Assembly (NCBI GenBank): GCA_015494245.1
Contig: WGBN01000247.1
Span: 1 to 13,288, forward strand
Length of the DNA stretch: 13,288 bases
From: Saprospiraceae bacterium
GTDB taxonomy: Bacteria > Bacteroidota > Bacteroidia > Chitinophagales > Saprospiraceae
Direction of reading: 5' to 3'
The notes under the pieces were generated by a model that had not been told where the DNA came from, searched no databases, and saw nothing but the letters and a program-made list of their open reading frames with translations. The position numbers were made by a program, and so were the translations under genes. Below are positions 5,799-13,288 of this stretch, in pieces; the first letter of the stretch is position 1, and each line of letters starts with the position of its first letter.

Positions 5799-7175
5799 AT
5801 GATTGTCAGAACAGCACTTCAGGAACTCGAAAAGTGGTCTAAGCGCCCCGACAGGAAGCCTATAGTCCTGAGAGGAGCGAGACAAACGGGAAAGACCTGG
5901 ATCGCCCGCGAATTCGGGAAACACTTCAAACACTTTCTCGAAATCAATCTGGAGAAAGAAGAAAACCGGCAACTTTTTGAGCAGCAAAAGAATCTGGACA
6001 AACTGCTGCAAACCCTTTTCCTGCAAGCCCGCATCCCCTGGGAACCCGAACATACCCTTTTATTTCTGGACGAAATACAGTATTCGCCCACAGCAATCAA
6101 ACAGTTGCGGTATTTGTATGAAGAACATCCAAGCCTGAAAACCATAGCTGCCGGCTCATTGCTCGAAACCTTATTGGAATTCAAAGAAAGCTTTCCCGTA
6201 GGAAGGGTCGAATACCTGAATATTTACCCCGTCAGTTTTGAAGAGTACCTCATGACAATCGAAGCTGAAAGCCTGCTTCAAGAGTATCAAAAAATACCCC
6301 TCAATAATTTTGCGACCTCTTTGCTCTTTGAAGCATTCCACACCTATACCATGATCGGAGGGATGCCTGAAATTCTACAAACCTACATAGACAGAAAGGA
6401 TGTTCTTCAACTATCAGCAAAATATGACGGACTCATCTCGGGCTACCTGCAAGATGTAGAAAAATACGGCAAAAACCCCACGCAAAAAAAAGTGCTGAGA
6501 CACATCATCCATACAGGATTTGCCGAGGTGGGAAGCCGCATTAAATTTCAAAACTTCGGCGCATCCTCTTACCGCTCGCGGGAAGTTTCGGAAGCCTTTA
6601 GGGCCTTGGAAAAGGCCTTTCTGCTACACCTCATATACCCCACTGTAGAAACTCAACTTCCGCTTAAACCGGACTACAAAAAAGCCCCAAAACTCTTTTG
6701 GTGTGACACAGGCCTGGTCAATTACTACAATCACTGGCAAGAGGAACTCCTGCATATCAGCGACCTGAATGAAAAATACCGATCAAAAATTACCGAACAA
6801 ATCACAGCGCAGGAAATAACTTCCAAACACCAATCCATCTTGCCGCCCTTTTCCTTTTGGGTCAGAGATAAAGGAAGCGGCGATGCCGAAGTGGACTTCG
6901 TCATCGCTCACAAAGGAAAAATCATCCCCATTGAAGTGAAAAGCGGGAAAACCGGAAGGCTGCGCTCTCTGCATCAATTCATGGAGCGGGCGCCTCATCA
7001 GATAGCTGTACGCGTGTACAGGGGCCCCTTACTTCTGCAAAAAACAAGGACCATCACAGGACATAAACCCTACTACCTGCTCAATTTGCCTTACTTCCTC
7101 GCAGGAAAACTCAGGGAATATCTCGACTGGATGGCAGCGGAAATACAGGGACGTGAAGGCGGAGGCATTCTTTAG
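5799..7175 (+). CDS. AAA ATPase with C-terminal DUF4143 domain
   Basis: The 458-residue protein has the layout of the widespread bacterial and archaeal AAA_14/DUF4143 family. The N-terminal ATPase carries Walker A GARQTGKT (26-33), Walker B LLFLDEIQ (87-94), and a sensor-like AAGSLLE (117-123) followed by FPVGRVEYLNIYPVSFEEYL. The DUF4143 part (~200-400) ends in GDAEVDFVIAHKGKIIPIEVKSGK (361-384), whose E/D and E-V-K residues resemble a PD-(D/E)XK nuclease-like fold. It should hydrolyse ATP in the cytosol; the cellular role of the family is not established. Length is normal and I see no frameshift. The gene stands alone between tandem terminators and a fresh upstream region for the next gene, and looks more A/T-rich than the acyl-CoA synthetase genes, compatible with later acquisition. 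Regulation is suggested by the repeat pair over its promoter. Confidence 0.93.
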   Translation: MIVRTALQELEKWSKRPDRKPIVLRGARQTGKTWIAREFGKHFKHFLEINLEKEENRQLFEQQKNLDKLLQTLFLQARIPWEPEHTLLFLDEIQYSPTAIKQLRYLYEEHPSLKTIAAGSLLETLLEFKESFPVGRVEYLNIYPVSFEEYLMTIEAESLLQEYQKIPLNNFATSLLFEAFHTYTMIGGMPEILQTYIDRKDVLQLSAKYDGLISGYLQDVEKYGKNPTQKKVLRHIIHTGFAEVGSRIKFQNFGASSYRSREVSEAFRALEKAFLLHLIYPTVETQLPLKPDYKKAPKLFWCDTGLVNYYNHWQEELLHISDLNEKYRSKITEQITAQEITSKHQSILPPFSFWVRDKGSGDAEVDFVIAHKGKIIPIEVKSGKTGRLRSLHQFMERAPHQIAVRVYRGPLLLQKTRTITGHKPYYLLNLPYFLAGKLREYLDWMAAEIQGREGGGIL

Positions 7176-7197
7176 ACGCAGGCTTAACTTTCCCGCA

Positions 7198-7232
7198 TTT
7201 GCGCTCCATATTCAAATTTTTCGCTATCTTGG
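7198..7232 (+). promoter_or_regulatory. Possible promoter of the acyl-CoA synthetase operon
   Basis: TTTG (7198-7201) and TATCTTGG (7225-7232, seven of eight to TAnnTTTG) are 23 bases apart, at the long end of accepted spacing. A start near 7239 would give a ~50-base leader. No clear terminator lies between the ATPase stop (7175) and this site, so some readthrough is possible. Confidence 0.35.
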
Positions 7233-7291
7233 TCTGGCAATAACGATACTACCGGCTTTGACAAAGGCCATCCGGCCTAACCAACAAACAC

Positions 7292-9076
7292 ATGGAGGAC
7301 TTCAGGCGTCTGTTCGACATTTTGCCTTACCAGGCGGCCAAATACCCGCAAAAAACGGCCCTTGCCCACCGGAAACTGGGGCGCTGGGAGCGCTTTTCCA
7401 CGACCCAACTCATCGAAGAAATTCAGCGCTGTGCTGCGGGCCTGCTCGACCTCGGCCTCAAAAAAGGCCAAAAGGTCGCCCTGCTGGCCGACCACGGCAG
7501 CGCCCATTGGAACATCCTCGACATGGCACTGCACCACATCGGCGTTTTGGTGGTGCCCATACACGCCACTACCACACAAGCCGATCTGGAATTCATCCTG
7601 CGCGATTCGGAAGCCCTATACTGCTTTGTCTCCGGCAAAGACTTGCTGGCCAAAGCCCGCCGGGCCGCTACGCAAGTGCCCGGACTTAAAGACATCTACG
7701 GCCTTTCGCCTGTGGAAGGTGCCTCCTCTCTCGAAGACATCGCCACGACGCCTTTGGAAAAACATCTGGCCGACTTAGACACTTACCGCGGCGTCATCCA
7801 CGAAGACGACCCCTGCACCATCATCTACACCTCCGGCACTACGGGCCGGCCCAAAGGCGTTTTGCTCTCCCACAAAAACATCGTCAGCAACATCAAAGCA
7901 ACCATCACGCTCATCCCCGTCAATGCCCGCCACCGCGTCGTTTCTTATCTGCCCCTCAGCCACGTCTTTGAGCGCATGGTTACCTATGCCTACATGGCCG
8001 TAGGAGCCTCGGTCTATTACACCAAAAGCATGGACCAATTGCTGAAAGACATGCAGGATGTGCGCCCCCATTACTTCACCAGCGTACCACGGCTCCTCGA
8101 AAAAGTTCAAAAAAAGATCGTAGATGCCGCTCTGCACAAATCCTGGCCCATCCGCAAATTGATGATGCACGCCCTCAAATTCGGACGCAGGCACAAGGGC
8201 AAAAAGCTGCGCAATCCGCTCTATTGGCTGCACCACAAAGTGCTGAGCCTTCTGGTTTATCACAAATGGCGGCGTTTATTTGGCGGAAGCCTGAAAGGTA
8301 TTTTCGTAGGTGCAGCACCCCTGCAAATGGAACTGGCCTGCCTCTTCTCCGCTGCCGGCATTGAGGTGCGCGAAGGCTATGGCCTGACGGAAACCTCTCC
8401 GGTCATCGCTTTCAATCAATTCAACCGCGGCATGTATCGCTTTGGCACGGTAGGCGTACCCATACCCGGCGTGGAAGTGCGCATAGACCACCCCTCGGGC
8501 GAAGGCGAAATTTGCGTGCGGGGCCCCAATGTCATGCTGGGCTATCACAAACTTCCGGAAGAAACCACAGCTGTCATAGACGAAGAAGGTTGGTTCCACA
8601 CCGGCGACCGCGGCCGCTGGGTCAAAGGGCGCTTCCTGCAAATCACCGGGCGCATCAAAGACCTCTTTAAAACCTCCTCAGGGAAATACATCTCCCCGCA
8701 AAAAATCGAAGAACGCCTCAAGCGCTCCCCCTGGATAGAACAGTGCATGGTGCTGGGCTCCGGACGCCCCTTCCCCATAGCACTCATCACCCCCTGCTTC
8801 CCGCTGCTCCAACAGTGGTGTGAAGAAAACGACATCCACTGGACAGCTCCTACCTACATGGTACACAACCTCAAAGTACAACAGCACATGCACAAAGTGA
8901 TGGAAAAAATCAACGAAGACTTTGAACCCCACGAACGCATACGGCATTTCCTCCTCATCGCCGATGAATGGACCACAGAAGAGGGCCTTCTCACTCCCAC
9001 CATGAAAATTGTCCGGCACAAAATCGAGGAGCGCTATCAAAAGGAAATCGAAAAGCTCTACCTCGCAAACTCATAA
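7292..9076 (+). CDS. Long-chain fatty acid--CoA ligase (AMP-forming), first copy
   Basis: This 594-residue ANL-superfamily enzyme should activate fatty acids to acyl-AMP and then acyl-CoA, for beta-oxidation or lipid synthesis. Motifs in order: ATP/AMP signature YTSGTTGRPKG (179-189); LPLSHVFERM (220-229), typical of the long-chain branch; TSVPRLLEKV (263-272); GYGLTETSP (362-370); HTGD (436-439); the hinge GRIKDLFKTSSGKYISP (453-469); and a C-terminal TPTMKIVR with the presumed catalytic lysine K572. All key residues are present and the length fits the FadD/FAA-like family of ~600. The start MEDFRRLFDILPYQ fits the family's usual beginning. The paralogue follows after 30 bp, suggesting one transcript. 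Chain-length preference cannot be read from the sequence; a carrier-protein ligase is less likely. Confidence 0.93.
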   Translation: MEDFRRLFDILPYQAAKYPQKTALAHRKLGRWERFSTTQLIEEIQRCAAGLLDLGLKKGQKVALLADHGSAHWNILDMALHHIGVLVVPIHATTTQADLEFILRDSEALYCFVSGKDLLAKARRAATQVPGLKDIYGLSPVEGASSLEDIATTPLEKHLADLDTYRGVIHEDDPCTIIYTSGTTGRPKGVLLSHKNIVSNIKATITLIPVNARHRVVSYLPLSHVFERMVTYAYMAVGASVYYTKSMDQLLKDMQDVRPHYFTSVPRLLEKVQKKIVDAALHKSWPIRKLMMHALKFGRRHKGKKLRNPLYWLHHKVLSLLVYHKWRRLFGGSLKGIFVGAAPLQMELACLFSAAGIEVREGYGLTETSPVIAFNQFNRGMYRFGTVGVPIPGVEVRIDHPSGEGEICVRGPNVMLGYHKLPEETTAVIDEEGWFHTGDRGRWVKGRFLQITGRIKDLFKTSSGKYISPQKIEERLKRSPWIEQCMVLGSGRPFPIALITPCFPLLQQWCEENDIHWTAPTYMVHNLKVQQHMHKVMEKINEDFEPHERIRHFLLIADEWTTEEGLLTPTMKIVRHKIEERYQKEIEKLYLANS

Positions 9077-9106
9077 AAAACTGACCTCAAGCCCTCTACT
9101 ACTGCC

Positions 9107-10942
9107 ATGAAGAATCCTCAACGCAACTTCGATTTCATCTACCACCAACTGGAAAACCACCCTCAGAAACGGGCTTTCTCCTACCAGCCACCCACCGGCA
9201 GCAAAGAATGGGTTTCGTTTTCTACGGAAGAAATGATTGAGATGATGAACGCCACTTCCCGTGGCCTGCTCAAAGCCGGCATCCGGCCCGGAGACAAAGT
9301 CGTGATTGTCGCCTACAAAAACCGGCCGGAATGGCTGGCCACAGATTGGGCTATCCAGCAAATCGGCGCCGTAGCCGTGCCCGTATATCCCACCATCAGT
9401 GCCCGTGAATACGAATACATCTTCAACGATGCTCAGGTTCGAATGGCATTTTGCGGAAGCGGCGATCTCACTCAAAAGGTAAAGGAAGCAGCTCGAAAAA
9501 CACCCTCCCTCCAACACATCTACGCATTTGACGAAAATCCGGATACGCCTCATTGGACAAGCATACACACCGAAGAAGGCAGGGAAGAAGCAGAGCGCCT
9601 GAAGCGGGAAGTCAAACCCGGACAATTGGCCACGCTCATCTATACCTCAGGCACCACAGGCAACCCCAAAGGCGTCATGCTGAGCCACCACAACATGGTC
9701 TCCAACGTGCTCGATGTACAAACCATCATCCCCATAAAACCCGGTGATCGCGTGCTCAGTTTCCTGCCCCTCTGCCATGCCTTTGAACGCACGGCCAGCC
9801 TGTCTTTTACCTACAATTCCGCAGAAGTCTATTTTACCGGAACCGACAATCTGGGCGGGGAACAGGGCGATTTGCAAACCATTAAGCCCCATTTTTTCAC
9901 TACCGTACCGAGGCTGTTAGAAAAAGTCTATGAACGAATTTATGCCAAAGGCATGGAGCTTAGCGGCATAAAAAAAGCGCTCTTCTTCTGGGCGCTGCGC
10001 CTGACCGAAGACTACGAATACGACAAGACCTACACCGGCCTCGCCGGTCTAAAGCGCAAGATCGCAGACAAACTCATTTTCAGCAAGTGGCGCGCAGCCC
10101 TCGGGGGCGAAATACGCGGCATCCTCTCCGGAGCTGCCGCCTGCCCCGTTAAAATTGCCCGCACGTTTTCGGCTGCAGGCATCCCCATACGCGAAGGTTA
10201 CGGCCTGACAGAATCCTCACCGGGCCTGACTATGGCCAACTTCGCTCCGGATGGAGCCCTGCTCGGCACCGTAGGCCCGGCTCTGCCACGCGTTGAAATC
10301 CGCATTGACCCCATGGGAGGCATGTATGGAAAAGACGAGGGCGAAATTCTCGCTGCCGGCCCCAACATCATGCTGGGCTATTACAACAAGCCCAAAGCAA
10401 CAGCAGAAGCCATCGAAGAACACAATGGCAAACGCTGGCTGCGCACCGGCGATGTCGGAAAACTCATCCCCGGCCCGGGCGGCAGGCTCTTCCTCAAAAT
10501 TACCGACCGCAAAAAAGAACTGTTGAAAACCTCCGGAGGCAAATACGTGGCCCCAACACCCATCGAAGCCGCCCTGAAAGAAAACTTCCTCATCGAACAA
10601 GCCATGGTTGTAGGCGAACAGCGCAAGTTCGTCTCCGCCATCATCGTGCCCGCCAAAGAAAATCTGCTGCGGTGGGCCAACCACAAGGGACTCCCCTGTG
10701 AAAATTACGACGAACTGCTGCGCCACAGCAAAGTCGTCGAGCGCATCCAACGCATCGTAGATGAAATTAACCCGCTTTTCAGTCACGTGGAGCAGATCAA
10801 AAAATTCGTCATCGTCAGCGGGCCCTGGGAATTTAGCAAAAAAGACGGTTCCGCAGCCGAACTCACTCCCACGCTCAAACTTAAAAGACGTGTTATTCGG
10901 GATAAATATGCAGCCCTGATAGAGCAAATGTACGAGGGCTGA
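9107..10942 (+). CDS. Long-chain fatty acid--CoA ligase (AMP-forming), second copy
   Basis: The 611-residue paralogue of the preceding gene has the same fold and motifs: YTSGTTGNPKG (179-189, at exactly the same residue number), LPLCHAFERT (220-229), TTVPRLLEKV (265-274), GYGLTESSP (364-372), RTGD (446-449), DRKKELLKTSGGKYVAP (467-483) and TPTLKLKR with K591 as the presumed catalytic lysine. Relative to the first copy it has short insertions, for example around GTDNLGGEQGD (245-255) and EFSKKDGSAAE (575-585), and a diverged acyl-pocket region, so a different substrate range is plausible but unproven. It should make acyl-CoA via acyl-AMP in the cytosol or at the inner face of the membrane. It lies 30 bp after the first ligase, with truA 72 bp downstream. 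Confidence 0.93.
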   Translation: MKNPQRNFDFIYHQLENHPQKRAFSYQPPTGSKEWVSFSTEEMIEMMNATSRGLLKAGIRPGDKVVIVAYKNRPEWLATDWAIQQIGAVAVPVYPTISAREYEYIFNDAQVRMAFCGSGDLTQKVKEAARKTPSLQHIYAFDENPDTPHWTSIHTEEGREEAERLKREVKPGQLATLIYTSGTTGNPKGVMLSHHNMVSNVLDVQTIIPIKPGDRVLSFLPLCHAFERTASLSFTYNSAEVYFTGTDNLGGEQGDLQTIKPHFFTTVPRLLEKVYERIYAKGMELSGIKKALFFWALRLTEDYEYDKTYTGLAGLKRKIADKLIFSKWRAALGGEIRGILSGAAACPVKIARTFSAAGIPIREGYGLTESSPGLTMANFAPDGALLGTVGPALPRVEIRIDPMGGMYGKDEGEILAAGPNIMLGYYNKPKATAEAIEEHNGKRWLRTGDVGKLIPGPGGRLFLKITDRKKELLKTSGGKYVAPTPIEAALKENFLIEQAMVVGEQRKFVSAIIVPAKENLLRWANHKGLPCENYDELLRHSKVVERIQRIVDEINPLFSHVEQIKKFVIVSGPWEFSKKDGSAAELTPTLKLKRRVIRDKYAALIEQMYEG

Positions 10943-11014
10943 AAGGGAACAGGTTTAGACAAAAGCCTTTTCTTTGCAACAACAAAAGACTTATCCCCCT
11001 TCAATCAGCAACAG

Positions 11015-11764
11015 ATGCGCTACTTCATCGAGCTCTCTTACTTCGGCACGCCTTTCTCGGGTTGGCAGAAGCAGCCTCACGCACGCAGCGTGCAGGGCGA
11101 GTTGGAACGCGCATTCTCCACACTACTCCGTCAAAAAATTGAAGTTGTCGGCTGCGGCCGCACAGATGCGGGCGTACACGCGAGCTATTACGTAGCCCAC
11201 TTAGACGTAGCAGAGCCCCTGCCCGAAAATTTCCTGCACCGCGCCAACCGGTTTTTGCCCCCCGACATAGCTCTGTACACCTTTTTGCCCGTGCCCGATG
11301 AGATGCACGCCCGTTTCAGCGCCCTGGAGCGAAGCTATGAGTACCGCATACACTGCCACAAAGACCCCTTCCTCCAAAACCTGAGCTACCACTTTCCCTT
11401 TTGTAAGGATCTGGCTTTCGCCAAATTGCAACAGGCCGGACGCCTCATCATGCAGTACGACGCCTTTTACCCTTTTTGCAAGAGCAACAGCGATGCCCGC
11501 CACATGAAATGCCAACTACACCACATCTCCTGGGAACGCAAGCCCCAAACCGGCCAACTGCGCTTCAGCATAAGCGCCAACCGCTTCCTGCGCGGCATGG
11601 TACGCCTCATCGTCGGCGCCTGCCTGCAAACGGGTCTGGGCAAACTCTCCATAGAAGAATTACAAAAGGCCTTAGACGAGCAAACGCGCCTGCCCCAGGC
11701 ATGGAGCGTACCCGCCGAAGGCCTTTATCTGACAAATGTCATTTATCCGCCTATAAGAAAATGA
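11015..11764 (+). CDS. truA: tRNA pseudouridine synthase A (positions 38-40)
   Basis: TruA converts uridines at positions 38, 39 and 40 of the tRNA anticodon stem-loop to pseudouridine. The 249-residue length is that of the bacterial enzyme. The start MRYFIELSYFGTPFSGWQKQP is the family's typical beginning, VQGELE (26-31) follows, and the catalytic motif is GCGRTDAGVHA (46-56) with Asp51 as the nucleophile. RSYEYRI (106-112) supplies the conserved active-site tyrosine, and NRFLRGMVRLIVG (189-201) is the C-terminal RNA-binding/core motif. It sits 72 bp after the second acyl-CoA ligase without a recognisable terminator or promoter between, so readthrough transcription is likely. There is no functional link to the ligases that I can see. 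Its 3' end converges on the repeat-rich T9SS gene. Confidence 0.97.
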   Translation: MRYFIELSYFGTPFSGWQKQPHARSVQGELERAFSTLLRQKIEVVGCGRTDAGVHASYYVAHLDVAEPLPENFLHRANRFLPPDIALYTFLPVPDEMHARFSALERSYEYRIHCHKDPFLQNLSYHFPFCKDLAFAKLQQAGRLIMQYDAFYPFCKSNSDARHMKCQLHHISWERKPQTGQLRFSISANRFLRGMVRLIVGACLQTGLGKLSIEELQKALDEQTRLPQAWSVPAEGLYLTNVIYPPIRK

Positions 11765-11767
11765 AAA

Positions 11768-11823
11768 CGGACGCCTACGCGTCCGCCTGTAAAACAAATG
11801 CGGGGGCGCCTTGCGCCCCCGCA
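11768..11823. terminator. Two-hairpin terminator region between convergent genes
   Basis: Hairpin 1 has 7-bp arms (11768-11774 and 11779-11785, core GGACGC/GCGTCC) and starts three bases after the truA stop. Hairpin 2 has 11-bp perfect, almost all-GC arms (11799-11809 and 11813-11823) with a 3-base loop. On the minus strand hairpin 2 is followed by ATTTGTTTT, a good fit for ending the minus-strand T9SS gene, whose stop lies 18 bases away. On the plus strand neither hairpin has a T-run, so termination of truA there is less certain. Confidence 0.7.
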
Positions 11824-11840
11824 AAATATGGAAAGGGAGC

Positions 11841-13187
11841 TTATTCCTTCACAAACTTACCGTACATCTTGCGCTCGTCTCCTCCGAGGGTATAGAAATA
11901 CAAACCAGACTGCAAGCCGGCCACGCTAATTTCACCGGAGCCTTGCAACTCCTGTACCAAAACCTGACGGCCCTGCGCATCAAATACGCGGAAAATGCCT
12001 TCTGTGAAATCATCGGGAAGTTGCAGCGAAATATGATCGGAAGCGGGATTGGGGAAAACGCCCAGCTCCTCGGCCTCGGGCTCGGAAGTACCCACAAAGA
12101 CGTACTCTGAATAGTACAAGTCCACATTCAAAAAGACCTCCCAGCCGAGGTCTTCATCCCAGTTATAAAGCTGCGCGTTGTCCAATTTGTGAGTAAAAAA
12201 GTGAGGAACATCTTCCTCATAAACAATGGGTATCAGCAAATCCTGAGCTGAGTAGTCTGTATCATGTACAAGATCCAGCTTGCTGACAGACATCCAGGTC
12301 TGAGTGACTATATCCCAGACATAGGTAAAATTTTCCATGACATCTCCGGCTGCATCATAGATGTACTCCTCTTTTTCGTCATTAGCCCACTGCCCGAGAT
12401 CAAAATCCCAATACTGGGTAATATACTCTGTCCATTGCCCGTCTGCATTGTAACCGAAAAGCTCACGGGAATCGGGCTGCCAGGAAAAACCGTCCCAATA
12501 AGATGAAACGATTTCCGTCAGATTGCCATCGCCATCATAGCTATAGACTTCCTGGCTACCATCTTCCCACGTACTGCCCGTCCAATACAAAGTTGAAATG
12601 ACATCTATGCTGCCATCCGCATTGTAGCTGTATAAATTCTGCTCTGTAGGTTCCCACTGTGAGGTGTTTGCAACCCAATAGTAATTGTCTTTTTCCATCA
12701 ACTTCCCGTCTGCATCATAAGTGTAAACATTTTTGTCAGTGACAAACCACTGTGCACTATCGGAATCGAAATAAAAGCTGGAATCCACCGACAAACGGCC
12801 GTCTGCATCATATTCATATCCGGTTTTACCGTTCGGCATCCAGTCATTCAAATCAGTATCCCAATAGAAAAGCGTAAACAGCGTTTCATGCCCATCCGCA
12901 TCATAAACATGCCATTCTTTGTTACCGGGCATCCAGACAGTCAAATCAGGATCATAAACAGAAACCACCAAACTGTCCAGGCCCTGCTTAGTGTCCAAAG
13001 AGCGGAACATGCTGTTTTGAGCAGGGACAACTGCGTGCCGAGGCCTCAAAGGGCTCCATGCATGATGAGTAGTCATGCCCGTTTTGGCAGCACCGTCGTG
13101 GAGATTGGAGGAAAAGTTTCTTTGCGCAAATGAAACTGTGCTCAACGTCAAAAAAGCCAACACAAAGAGCGTAATTTTTTGTTTCAT
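11841..13187 (-). CDS. T9SS-sorted secreted protein with ~31-residue YDADG/W tandem repeats
   Basis: The protein has 448 residues from the ATG at 13185-13187. The frame is open 20 codons further upstream, but this start begins a clean signal peptide (MKQKITLFVLAFLTLSTVSFA, cleavage before Q22). Residues ~69-309 are tandem repeats of 29-31 residues with an aromatic-WD...W half and a Y.YDADG end. YDADG-like ends lie at residues 95, 126, 157, 188, 217, 246 and 277, and an eighth unit lacks the glycine motif. The array somewhat resembles RHS/YD repeats but has an added Trp pair. A linker (~310-372) and a type A T9SS sorting tail (~373-448, VFPNPASDHISLQL, GLQSGLYFYTL) follow. The protein should be exported by Sec and then released or anchored by the T9SS. 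No catalytic motif is seen; a beta-structured binding or adhesion role is a guess. Confidence 0.87.
   Translation of the reverse strand: MKQKITLFVLAFLTLSTVSFAQRNFSSNLHDGAAKTGMTTHHAWSPLRPRHAVVPAQNSMFRSLDTKQGLDSLVVSVYDPDLTVWMPGNKEWHVYDADGHETLFTLFYWDTDLNDWMPNGKTGYEYDADGRLSVDSSFYFDSDSAQWFVTDKNVYTYDADGKLMEKDNYYWVANTSQWEPTEQNLYSYNADGSIDVISTLYWTGSTWEDGSQEVYSYDGDGNLTEIVSSYWDGFSWQPDSRELFGYNADGQWTEYITQYWDFDLGQWANDEKEEYIYDAAGDVMENFTYVWDIVTQTWMSVSKLDLVHDTDYSAQDLLIPIVYEEDVPHFFTHKLDNAQLYNWDEDLGWEVFLNVDLYYSEYVFVGTSEPEAEELGVFPNPASDHISLQLPDDFTEGIFRVFDAQGRQVLVQELQGSGEISVAGLQSGLYFYTLGGDERKMYGKFVKE
12261..12983 (-). repeat. Tandem protein repeat array, seven full units plus one degenerate
   Basis: The array encodes residues ~69-309 of the T9SS protein. 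Units 1-4 and 7 are 31 residues and units 5-6 are 29; the short ones lack two residues between the YW and the following W (YWTGSTW, YWDGFSW against YWDTDLNDW). Common elements are [YF][WYF]D...W near the middle and Y.Y[DN]A[DA]G at the end. DNA copies are diverged, as seen in the variable codons on the plus strand for GCATCATA-like blocks. Confidence 0.85.
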
Positions 13188-13288
13188 GATTCTCAAAATT
13201 TTAAGTGAAAAAATGTCAAAGGCCTTTGAGTGGCTTGCGCTACCCAAACGCCCAAATAGATATCCGATTTACAGAGGTCATCTTACCC
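13188..13288. other. Upstream region of the repeat-rich T9SS gene; no gene seen
   Basis: These bases hold the 5' leader and presumably the promoter of the minus-strand gene. On the minus strand several TTTG boxes occur, but none pairs with an exact TAnnTTTG, so I call no promoter. The frame continues open from 13188 to 13247, but that extension lacks a signal-peptide character. Nothing else is recognised up to the window edge. Confidence 0.4.

Noticed and set aside
7153..7689. 178-codon plus-strand frame overlapping the ATPase end and the first ligase
   Set aside because: Its product is Pro/Arg/His-rich frame-shadow sequence, and the ligase reading frame is strongly supported by motifs from its first residues.
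7775..8263. 162-codon minus-strand frame
   Set aside because: It is antisense to the ligase core motifs and has no recognisable protein features.
10217..10927. 236-codon open frame on the minus strand
   Set aside because: It lies wholly inside the second acyl-CoA ligase gene; the translation is low-complexity Phe/Gly/Asp-rich with no family resemblance, as expected from the antisense of a biased gene.

Overview
The window is ordinary-looking chromosome from a Bacteroidota bacterium, probably a free-living Saprospiria-type lineage (that rank is inference). The reasons are two secreted proteins with type IX secretion system (T9SS) C-terminal sorting tails, a SprB-type repeat, a BshA of the bacillithiol pathway, near absence of Shine-Dalgarno sites, and a promoter match to the phylum's TTTG / TAnnTTTG consensus. 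Eight complete protein genes are supported. I see no RNA gene, insertion sequence, CRISPR array or origin, and no gene-free stretch over 300 bases.

Left part (1-4805, minus strand): bshA (138-1304) lies downstream of a very large multidomain T9SS surface protein (1389-4805). A 17-bp perfect hairpin separates them and should end the large transcript. The first ~137 bases hold no complete gene, only a doubtful coding tail entering from the left edge.

Middle (4973-7175, plus strand): a YceI-family lipoprotein gene diverges from the large surface gene and is closed by two hairpin terminators in tandem. Next comes an AAA ATPase/DUF4143 gene. Its promoter region is the most structured non-coding DNA in the window: two adjacent ~33-bp direct repeats, each with GTAA/TTAC/GTAA half-sites at identical spacing, overlapping a good Bacteroidota promoter with a very short leader. 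This looks like an operator pair.

Right part (7292-11764, plus strand): two paralogous long-chain acyl-CoA synthetase genes lie 30 bp apart and are probably one transcript. truA follows after 72 bp. A two-hairpin region separates truA from a convergent minus-strand gene (11841-13187) for a T9SS cargo protein whose body is a tandem array of about eight ~31-residue YDADG/W repeats.

Functionally the window mixes housekeeping (thiol synthesis, fatty-acid activation, tRNA modification) with surface or secreted proteins and one possibly mobile, apparently regulated ATPase. I do not see a clear new multi-gene system. The best leads are the ATPase operator array and the two repeat-built secreted proteins.
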